Shown here: piece after piece, positions 1 through 5,268 of the stretch
How the letters are laid out: every line of letters begins with the position of its first letter
How positions within the stretch are numbered: position 1 is the stretch's first letter
Assembly (NCBI GenBank): GCA_032125995.1
Contig: JAQBBQ010000171.1
Span: 1 to 17,047, forward strand
Length of the DNA stretch: 17,047 nucleotides
Direction: 5' to 3'
Source: SG8-39 sp032125995
GTDB lineage: Bacteria > Pseudomonadota > Gammaproteobacteria > Burkholderiales > SG8-39
Translations under genes and position numbers: made by a program
Notes under the pieces: generated by a model
Told to the model about the DNA's origin: nothing
Seen by the model: only the letters and a program-made list of their open reading frames with translations
Databases searched by the model: none

Positions 1-90
1 GGCGCGCACGTCGGCGAACAGATTGAGGAACCGCTCGAGAGGTCCGCGCCGGGATGGGGTCGCCGGAGCGGCGGGTGAATTCTCAGGCAT
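1..90 (-). CDS. Partial N-terminus of a probable NTP/NDP-exchange (MFS-like) transporter
   Basis: Reading the minus strand from an ATG at 90-88 gives 30 uninterrupted codons to the window edge. The peptide begins MPENSPAAPATPSRR and continues into a segment containing LERFLNLFADVRA. That second part resembles the start of bacterial ATP/ADP-translocase-like (Npt1/NTP-NDP exchange, MFS-related) proteins, where a short cytoplasmic stretch ending in 'F-x-[DE]-V-R' leads into the first membrane helix. The gene is cut off before any helix is visible, so the call rests on a short motif recognised by eye. It is divergent from dctP and shares its upstream region. It could instead be an unrelated membrane protein or a chance reading frame, and no convincing ribosome binding site precedes the ATG. 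Confidence 0.5.
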   Translation of the reverse strand, partial: MPENSPAAPATPSRRGPLERFLNLFADVRA

Positions 91-375
91 CAGGACTCGG
101 CAGATTGCGACGGCAGGCCAAGCGCTGACCCGGAACGGGCGATTATCCCCATCTTGGTGCCCCACCGCCAGCCCGCAAAACCCGCGCGCGCGGGCGATCC
201 CGGCGCAATCGCTGCGCCCGCCGCCCGGGGACTCGATTTGGTCGTCCGGACGATTGACTACTATAGTGTGGGTGGGAACCCCTGCGACATCGATCGCGCC
301 TTGGCATGCGCCAGGCGGGTCGAAACGAGGGGCGAGCGTCAACCTTGGCGGCTCAAACGAGGAGGAGAATCAACG
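91..375. promoter_or_regulatory. Divergent intergenic region upstream of dctP
   Basis: This 285-base stretch separates the minus-strand partial gene from dctP and holds no convincing gene. Reading frames that cross it into dctP lack a start with a ribosome binding site and give arginine/alanine-rich, low-quality peptide. A weak sigma70-like pair can be proposed: TTGGTC at 238-243 and TATAGT at 262-267 with an 18-base spacer. The -10 matches 5 of 6 consensus bases and the -35 only 3 of 6. This would leave an untranslated leader of about 100 bases before dctP. The start of dctP itself is well marked by GGAGGAG at 361-367. Confidence 0.35.
299..314. promoter_or_regulatory. Inverted repeat, possible operator in the dctP leader
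   Basis: TGGC-ATGC-GCCA at 302-313 is a short inverted repeat. It extends to CC(T)TGGC against GCCAGG if one T is bulged. It lies just downstream of the proposed promoter, where a repressor site for a sugar-acid-responsive regulator might sit. No regulator gene is in the window, and a repeat this short occurs often by chance in G+C-rich DNA, so it is only a candidate. Confidence 0.2.
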
Positions 376-1356
376 ATGAGGAACACCTACACTGTATTGG
401 CTTCCGCAATGGCGGCGACCCTGTGCGTCACGGCCATGCCGGCGCTCGCCGCAGAAGTGACGTTGAACGGTGCGAGTTGCTTTCCGGTTGGAAGTCCGGT
501 CTCGAAGCCGTGGGAGGCCTTTATTGCCGAGGTTAACAAGCGCGGCAAGGGCGTGGTTCAGATCAAGTTGGTCGGCGGCGCGCCGGCGATCGGCAGCCCC
601 TTCACGCTGACGCAGAGAATGTCCAAGGGTGCCTACGACATCGTCGGTTGCACCGAAGCGTATTTCGGCAACGTCGTGCCGGAAGTGCCCGCGTTCCGTC
701 TCTCCACACGCTCTTACGCCGAGTTGCGCAAAAACGGTGGCATCGCCTACATGCAGAAGCTGCTGAACGCGAAGGGCATTCAGTACATCGCGCGGCACCA
801 CGATTTCGGCCCCTTCCATCTCTGGCTCAACAAGCCGATCGACAAGCCCGACCTCGTCGGCCTGCACCTACGCGTCTCGCCCGTGTACACGGCGTTCTTC
901 AGGTCGATGGGCGCGACGGTGCAGACCTCGAATATCGCCCAGGTCTACACCTACATGGAAAACGGCACGGTGCAGGGCTACGGCTGGCCGGCGCTCGGCT
1001 GGGTGCCGTCGTGGGTCAAGGTAACCAAGTACCGGGTCGAGCCGGGCTTCTACAACTCGACGCTGCATACCATCGCCAACCTGAAGAAGTGGAAGAGCCT
1101 GACGAAGGCCCAACAAGACGTGCTGATGAAGGTCGGCCTGGAGTTCGAGGCCCGCTCGGAACCCAACAGCACGTACCTGCGCGAGGGGCTCAAGAAGCAG
1201 AATGCGAAGACCGCCAGCGAGGGCCTGAGCGCCATCACCTTCACGGGCGCCGACCGCAAGAAATGGCTCGACGCAGCAGTCGATGCGGGCTGGACCGAAG
1301 TCATCAACCGCAGCCCCAAGGACGGACCGAAGCTCAAGAAACTATTCACCAAGTAA
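376..1356 (+). CDS. dctP: TRAP transporter periplasmic substrate-binding protein (DctP family)
   Basis: This gene encodes a 326-residue DctP-family (TAXI-unrelated) solute-binding protein, which captures an organic acid in the periplasm and delivers it to the DctQM membrane complex. The ATG at 376 was chosen because GGAGGAG (361-367) lies 8 bases upstream and the protein then starts with a clear Sec signal peptide: a basic N-terminus, a hydrophobic core and an A-L-A-A cleavage site near residue 26. R166, in the segment VGLHLRVSP, fits the conserved arginine that binds the substrate carboxylate in this family. The mature protein has two cysteines, C35 and C92, that could form a disulfide. The length is typical. 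dctQ and dctM follow on the same strand. The ligand is unknown; uronates, aldarates or other sugar acids would fit the neighbouring catabolic genes, but this is inference. Confidence 0.93.
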   Translation: MRNTYTVLASAMAATLCVTAMPALAAEVTLNGASCFPVGSPVSKPWEAFIAEVNKRGKGVVQIKLVGGAPAIGSPFTLTQRMSKGAYDIVGCTEAYFGNVVPEVPAFRLSTRSYAELRKNGGIAYMQKLLNAKGIQYIARHHDFGPFHLWLNKPIDKPDLVGLHLRVSPVYTAFFRSMGATVQTSNIAQVYTYMENGTVQGYGWPALGWVPSWVKVTKYRVEPGFYNSTLHTIANLKKWKSLTKAQQDVLMKVGLEFEARSEPNSTYLREGLKKQNAKTASEGLSAITFTGADRKKWLDAAVDAGWTEVINRSPKDGPKLKKLFTK

Positions 1357-1374
1357 CGGGCTTACGCTTCCAGA

Positions 1375-1414
1375 AACGGGGGTCGCCGGAAGTCCGGCAC
1401 CCCCGTTCTGTTTT
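1375..1414 (+). terminator. Hairpin with T-tract between dctP and dctQ, probable attenuator
   Basis: The arms AACGGGGGT (1375-1383) and ACCCCCGTT (1399-1407) pair perfectly. After one bulged C they enclose a second stem, GCCGG (1385-1389) with CCGGC (1394-1398), around the tetraloop AAGT. CTGTTTT follows at 1408-1414. This is a strong intrinsic-terminator structure lying 18 bases after the dctP stop and inside the transporter operon. The likely role is partial termination or 3'-end protection of a dctP-only transcript, so that the binding protein is made in excess over the permease, as is common for periplasmic-binding-protein systems. Confidence 0.8.
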
Positions 1415-1452
1415 GCGAGCCGCCCTGACTGGACACGACCGCCCACCGCGTC

Positions 1453-1983
1453 ATGCGCAGGCAACTCGAACTGTTCGAGACCGGGTTCAACCGGTTCACC
1501 CGTTTTCTGGCCGTGCTGGTGGCCGCGTCGATCGGGCTGATCACGCTCCTCATCCCGCTCAATCTGTTTCTCATCAAGTTCGGACTGGGCAGCATGTGGT
1601 GGCTCTACGAGGGGGTCGAATACGCTCTCTATGTCGGCGTATTCATCGGTGCGCCCTGGGTATTGCAGCAGGGCGCCCACGTGCGGGTCGACGTCCTCGT
1701 CACCGCGCTGCCGAGATGGCTCTCCGTCCACCTCGAACGGACGCTCGACGTCGCGAGCGCGGCGCTTTGCCTGCTGCTCTGCTTTTACGGCATCCGCGCG
1801 ACGCTCGTTGAGTTCGCAGACGGGACGCTGCCCGACAAAGGCCTGCGAATCGCCAACTGGTACATGACGGCAGTCTTCGCGTTCTCTTTCCTGACGCTGG
1901 CGGTCGAGTTCGGGCTGCGTTTTCTGCGTGCCGGGAAAGTCGCCTACGAAGAGGCTGCGGGTCGCTCGAAGGCGGGTTTCTAA
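1453..1983 (+). CDS. dctQ: TRAP transporter small permease subunit (DctQ family)
   Basis: This encodes a 176-residue inner-membrane protein with four predicted helices at about residues 18-41, 53-73, 98-118 and 136-157, the usual DctQ topology. The segment GAHVRVDVL (residues 74-82), after the second helix, is the hallmark of DctQ small subunits. The product forms the heterodimeric permease with DctM and is driven by a sodium gradient in characterised members. The ATG at 1453 is preferred although the upstream sequence is a poor ribosome binding site. A stop at 1426-1428 closes the frame, and the only other candidate start is a CTG at 1429. It follows dctP after a 96-base gap containing the hairpin and lies 3 bases before dctM. 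Confidence 0.92.
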   Translation: MRRQLELFETGFNRFTRFLAVLVAASIGLITLLIPLNLFLIKFGLGSMWWLYEGVEYALYVGVFIGAPWVLQQGAHVRVDVLVTALPRWLSVHLERTLDVASAALCLLLCFYGIRATLVEFADGTLPDKGLRIANWYMTAVFAFSFLTLAVEFGLRFLRAGKVAYEEAAGRSKAGF

Positions 1984-1986
1984 GCA

Positions 1987-3432
1987 ATGGTGTGGTATCT
2001 CGCCCTGAGTCTGCTCATCGGTACGGTGTGCGTGGCGATGTTCCTCGGCATGCCGGTTGCGCTCGCGTTCTTCGCCGCCAACGTTCTCGGCACCGCGCTG
2101 TTTATCCATGGCGACATCGGCCTCGTGCTGATGCCGATGGAATTCCACTACGCGATCAAGTTCACCCTTTCGCCGATCGCGCTGTTCCTGCTGATGGGCG
2201 AAATCCTGCTGCGCACCGGCGTCGCCTTCAAGGCGATCGGGGCCATCGACCGGCTGATTGCGCGCGTGCCCGGTCGGCTGGCGGTCGTCTCGATCGTCGG
2301 CGGCACGGTGTTTTCGTCGCTCTCGGGATCGACGATCGCCAATACGGCGATTCTCGGTTCGGTACTGCTGCCCGACATGATGAAGCGCGGCTACAAGCCG
2401 TCGATCTCGATGGGTCCGATCATGGCGGTCGGCGGCATCGCGATGCTGATCCCGCCTTCCGCGCTCGCGGTGCTGCTTGCCAGCCTCGCCGAACAGTCGG
2501 TTGCGCAACTGCTGATCGCCGGCATCGTGCCGGGCCTCCTGATGGCGGTGCTGTTCTTCGTTTACGTGATCGGGCGCTGCATCCTCGATCCCTCGCTCGC
2601 GCCGAGCTATGCGCCAGACGAAAGCCATCTCGACGCACCGATCACGGTCGCGCTGAATCTCGGCGGCCGCGTGCGCTGGACCCGGACCTACGCCGGACGC
2701 TACCGCCGTGTGGTGAACCGCGTATTCCCGTTCCTGCTCTACATCCTGCCGCTATTCATCATCTTCATCGTTGTCGTCGGCAGCATCTTCTACAAGATCG
2801 CCGCGCCAACCGAGGCCGCGGCGATGGGCTGCCTGGCCGCGCTCGCCGCCTGCTACTTCTTCCGCCTGTTCAAGCGCACGCTGACGATCTCGGGCATCGA
2901 GGGCGCCGACTTCACCTGGCGCGCAATCGCGCAATCGCTGATGGAAACGGCGAAGGTCAACACCATGATCCTGTTCATCATCGCCGGCTCGCTCGTGTTC
3001 AGCCAGGCACTGGCAAACTCGGGCGCGACCAACGGCTTGCTGAGCGCTGTCACCGCGCTCGATCTCACCCCGTTCATGGTCGTGGTCAGCATGATGGGGG
3101 TGCTGCTGTTCCTCGGCGCGTTCATGGATCAGGTCAGCATGCTGCTGCTGACGCTGCCGTTCTTTCTGCTCGGGTCGCAATCGTTGCAGGCGGTGTACAA
3201 CATCGACGTCATCTGGTTGATGGTGCTGATGCTGATCACCATGGAGATCAGCCTGCTGACCCCGCCGTTTGGGTTACTGCTCTACGTCATGAAGGGCGTT
3301 GCGCCATTCGACGTCACGCTCGGCCAGGTCGTGCGCTCGGCGCTGCCGTTCATCGTCATCGAGCTCTTCGTGCTGGCGGCGCTGATCCTGTTTCCCGAGG
3401 TCGCGACCTGGCTGCCCAAGCTGGTCGACTAA
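1987..3432 (+). CDS. dctM: TRAP transporter large permease subunit (DctM family)
   Basis: This encodes a 481-residue polytopic protein, the substrate-translocating subunit of the TRAP system. Family hallmarks seen include the GSTIANTAILGSVLLPDM segment (about residues 114-131), IPPSALAV (155-162), AAPTEAAAMG (272-281) and LLTPPFG close to the C-terminus. Most DctM proteins are about 425-440 residues. The extra length here lies in a polar, basic stretch at about residues 200-245 (WTRTYAGRYRRVVNR) between the N-terminal and C-terminal helix bundles, probably cytoplasmic. Only GCA separates its ATG from the dctQ stop, so the two are translated together. The gene ends just before the palindrome cluster, where convergent transcription meets. 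Confidence 0.93.
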   Translation: MVWYLALSLLIGTVCVAMFLGMPVALAFFAANVLGTALFIHGDIGLVLMPMEFHYAIKFTLSPIALFLLMGEILLRTGVAFKAIGAIDRLIARVPGRLAVVSIVGGTVFSSLSGSTIANTAILGSVLLPDMMKRGYKPSISMGPIMAVGGIAMLIPPSALAVLLASLAEQSVAQLLIAGIVPGLLMAVLFFVYVIGRCILDPSLAPSYAPDESHLDAPITVALNLGGRVRWTRTYAGRYRRVVNRVFPFLLYILPLFIIFIVVVGSIFYKIAAPTEAAAMGCLAALAACYFFRLFKRTLTISGIEGADFTWRAIAQSLMETAKVNTMILFIIAGSLVFSQALANSGATNGLLSAVTALDLTPFMVVVSMMGVLLFLGAFMDQVSMLLLTLPFFLLGSQSLQAVYNIDVIWLMVLMLITMEISLLTPPFGLLLYVMKGVAPFDVTLGQVVRSALPFIVIELFVLAALILFPEVATWLPKLVD

Positions 3433-3436
3433 AAGG

Positions 3437-3463
3437 CTGACCCTGGGGTCAGACCCCTTTTTG
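3437..3463 (+). terminator. Probable terminator of the dctPQM operon
   Basis: Five bases after the dctM stop, CTGACC (3437-3442) can pair with GGTCAG (3447-3452) around a CTGG loop. In overlapping register, GGGGTC-A-GACCCC (3445-3457) is followed directly by five T residues (3458-3462). The sequence can also pair with the inverted copy at 3487-3503 to give a longer stem. Any of these structures plus the T-run would be a reasonable rho-independent terminator for the plus strand. Confidence 0.6.
3445..3457. repeat. GGGGTC-N-GACCCC palindrome, copy 1
   Basis: The sequence is GGGGTCAGACCCC with centre at 3451, followed by TTTTT on the plus strand. It is the first of three copies within 98 bases and is in inverted orientation relative to copy 2 (its CAG centre against CTG). 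Its core is of the type found repeatedly in intergenic regions of many beta- and gammaproteobacteria. Confidence 0.8.
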
Positions 3464-3486
3464 TTATCAACGGCCAGCGATCATCC

Positions 3487-3503
3487 AAAAGGGGTCTGAC
3501 CCC
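3487..3503 (-). repeat. GGGGTC-N-GACCCC palindrome, copy 2; possible minus-strand terminator
   Basis: AAAAGGGGTCTGACCCC has its centre at 3497. On the minus strand this reads GGGGTCAGACCCCTTTT, the same orientation and T-tract as copy 1 has on the plus strand. It can therefore help to end transcription coming from the minus-strand catabolic genes. It pairs with copy 1 over about 17 bases. Confidence 0.7.
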
Positions 3504-3509
3504 GCTTTG

Positions 3510-3542
3510 ATTTCGAAAAGGGGTCGGACCCCTTTTCGAAAT
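3510..3542. repeat. Extended perfect palindrome, copy 3
   Basis: TTTCGAAAAGGGGTC (3511-3525), the single centre base G3526 and GACCCCTTTTCGAAA (3527-3541) form a perfect inverted repeat. A3510-T3542 extends it to 16-base arms. It shares the GGGGTC-N-GACCCC core with copies 1 and 2 but adds TTCGAAAA flanks. It starts 5 bases beyond the last stop codon of the minus-strand gene run, so it may form the 3' hairpin of that transcript. It could also be a protein-binding palindrome or a mobile palindromic element. Confidence 0.85.
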
Positions 3543-3547
3543 TCCTG

Positions 3548-4372
3548 TCAAAAGCCGTACAGTTCAGCCGGATTGTCGACGAGGATACGCTGGCGTGTCG
3601 CTTCGTCGGGCGCCCAATCGGCGAGCAGGCCGAGCAGCCCCGCGTCGTCCGGCATCGCATCGCGCGGCTCGGAGGGATGCGGCCAGTTCGATGCCCACAG
3701 CATGCGCTCGGGTGCATGTTGCACGAGCAGGCGCGCAAGCGGCACAAGATCGCGGTAGCGGGGTGCATCGGCCCGCGAAAGGATGTACGGCGCCGAAAGC
3801 TTCATCCAGCAGCGCCCGGTGTCGAGCAGCCGCAGGAGTGATTTGACAGCCGCGTGGTCGGCGGCGAGCGCGCCCGGAAAGCGCGCAATGTGATCGATCA
3901 CGAAACGCCCCGGGAGATTGCGGAACGCCGCTTCCCAGCGCGGCAGCTCGGCGCCGTCGAGCTGAAGGTTCGCGTGCCAGCCGAAGGGATGCACGCGCGC
4001 CATGATCGGCGCCATGCGTTCGAAACGTACCGCGCCGCCCTCAAGCTGGAAAAAGCGCTGCGCGACGGCGCCGGCGCGCGTCAGGCGTTCGAGCTCGGCG
4101 TCGCTCGCGTCCTCGCCGACGACGCAGACCGCGCGCGCACCCGGCCCCATTTCCGCCACCGCCTTCAGCGTCACCGTGTTGTCGTCACGGTAGGCGTTCG
4201 GCTGCACGACGATCACGCGCTCGAGCCCGAGCCGCTGTTGCAGCGTGCGGTATTGCGCGACCGTGGCGCTGCCCGGATTGTGCGCATCCGCCGCGGCCTG
4301 CACCGCCGCATCGTAGAAATGCATATGGGTATCGGTCGCCCCGGGCGGGACGCTGAAGCGCACCACGCTCAT
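3548..4372 (-). CDS. Amidohydrolase of the cog3618 type, probable aldarolactone isomerase
   Basis: This 274-residue TIM-barrel protein belongs to amidohydrolase family 2 (PF04909, cog3618), which holds 2-pyrone-4,6-dicarboxylate lactonase, sugar lactonases and D-galactarolactone isomerase (Gli). H16-M-H18 on the first strand, H133 (GWH), D160-H161, the MKLSAPY segment from M190, and NWPH (229-232) on the last strand fit the family. Its start overlaps the uronate dehydrogenase stop by ATGA, so the two are translationally coupled. Uronate dehydrogenase releases an aldaro-1,5-lactone, and Gli in Agrobacterium converts galactaro-1,5-lactone to the 1,4-lactone, so this role is the best inference. 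Alternatives are hydrolysis of the lactone or of another cyclic ester. The strand-8 residue is N229, where many amidohydrolases have a catalytic aspartate. It is the last gene of the minus-strand run. Confidence 0.85.
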   Translation of the reverse strand: MSVVRFSVPPGATDTHMHFYDAAVQAAADAHNPGSATVAQYRTLQQRLGLERVIVVQPNAYRDDNTVTLKAVAEMGPGARAVCVVGEDASDAELERLTRAGAVAQRFFQLEGGAVRFERMAPIMARVHPFGWHANLQLDGAELPRWEAAFRNLPGRFVIDHIARFPGALAADHAAVKSLLRLLDTGRCWMKLSAPYILSRADAPRYRDLVPLARLLVQHAPERMLWASNWPHPSEPRDAMPDDAGLLGLLADWAPDEATRQRILVDNPAELYGF

Positions 4373-5268
4373 TTCTTTTTCGCCCGCGCCTTTGGCGGCG
4401 GCTTCGCGTTCCTTGCCTTCTTTCTCGCTCCCGCCGTCCGGCGTTTCGTCGCCGAACGCCTGCGCGCCGACGGCAGCGGTGCCGGGTTTTCGATCACTTC
4501 CTCATGCACAAATACGCCGCCCTGGTAACGCTCGGCGCGCGGATCGCCGGGCTGCTCGCGCGCGAGCACCGCGTTGGCAAACGCCTCGCTGTCGTCCTGT
4601 GGCACATAGCCCAGGCGCAGCGCGTTCGAATTGTCGTACCAGCTGCGCGCATTGCCCGACACACCGTAGACGATCTCGAACTGGATTGCCGGATGTTCGA
4701 TGCCGAGTTCGACCAGCTGCGCCATGTCGCGCGGACTGATCCAGATCGAAAGCCGTCGCTTGTCGAGCGGCGTCGGATTGACGTTGCCGATACGCATGCA
4801 AAAGACTTCCATGCCGTACTTGTCGGCATACAGGCTGCCCAGCGCCTCGCCGAACACTTTGGCGACGCCGTAGCGGCTATCGGGCTTGATGACCACGCGA
4901 TGATCGATGACCTCGTCACGTGGGTAGAACCCGACCGCGTGGTTCGAGGTTGCAAATAGAAAACGCTTGACGCCGTTGCGCCGGGCGGCCTCGAAGGCGT
5001 TGTAACAGCCGACGATGTTCGCTGGCAGGATCTCCTCCCAGGTCCCTTCGACCGAATGGCCGCCGAGATGAATCACCGCATCGACGCCCTTGGTCGCGCG
5101 CAACAGGTCGCCGAGCTTCGTGATGTCGGCAGGCACGAAAGACTCGCCGTCGGCAAGCGGCTTGATCGGCCGGATGTCCGAGAGCCGCAGGTGGTACTTG
5201 CCGGCCAGCTCGCGCCGCAGATGGGTGCCGATGCCCCCTGCCGCGCCGGTCATCAGAATCGTTTTCAT
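4369..5268 (-). CDS. udh: Uronate dehydrogenase (NAD-dependent, SDR superfamily) with basic C-terminal tail
   Basis: This 299-residue protein of the extended short-chain dehydrogenase fold oxidises D-glucuronate or D-galacturonate with NAD+ to the aldaro-1,5-lactone. The nucleotide loop TGAAGGIG is at 7-14. HLGGHSVE (67-74), TSNH with S108, and YGVAK with Y133 and K137 form the active-site signature. IGNVNPTP, WYDNSNALRLGY and YQGGVF match segments of characterised bacterial Udh proteins, which are about 265 residues. Residues 1-256 cover that domain. The remaining tail, especially 268-299, is rich in R, K, A and P, which is unusual. The start overlaps the RND permease stop by ATGA and the stop overlaps the next gene by ATGA. 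Substrate preference between glucuronate and galacturonate cannot be decided from the sequence. Confidence 0.88.
   Translation of the reverse strand: MKTILMTGAAGGIGTHLRRELAGKYHLRLSDIRPIKPLADGESFVPADITKLGDLLRATKGVDAVIHLGGHSVEGTWEEILPANIVGCYNAFEAARRNGVKRFLFATSNHAVGFYPRDEVIDHRVVIKPDSRYGVAKVFGEALGSLYADKYGMEVFCMRIGNVNPTPLDKRRLSIWISPRDMAQLVELGIEHPAIQFEIVYGVSGNARSWYDNSNALRLGYVPQDDSEAFANAVLAREQPGDPRAERYQGGVFVHEEVIENPAPLPSARRRSATKRRTAGARKKARNAKPPPKARAKKK

Noticed and set aside
154..375. N-terminal extension of dctP by 74 codons
   Set aside because: It would bury the signal peptide and ignore the strong GGAGGAG ribosome binding site 8 bases before the ATG at 376.
1342..2628. 428-codon minus-strand open frame opposite dctQ and dctM
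   Set aside because: The peptide is dominated by R, H, D, E and Q with no fold or motif. It is the antisense shadow of the G+C-rich permease genes, which have clear helices and family motifs.
1992..3440. 482-codon plus-strand frame overlapping dctM
   Set aside because: It is an out-of-phase reading of dctM giving an arginine-, histidine- and alanine-rich peptide. DctM hallmarks are in the other frame.
3445..3542. CRISPR-like repeat array
   Set aside because: There are only three copies, with unequal spacing (46 and 29 bases between centres) and alternating orientation, and no cas genes.
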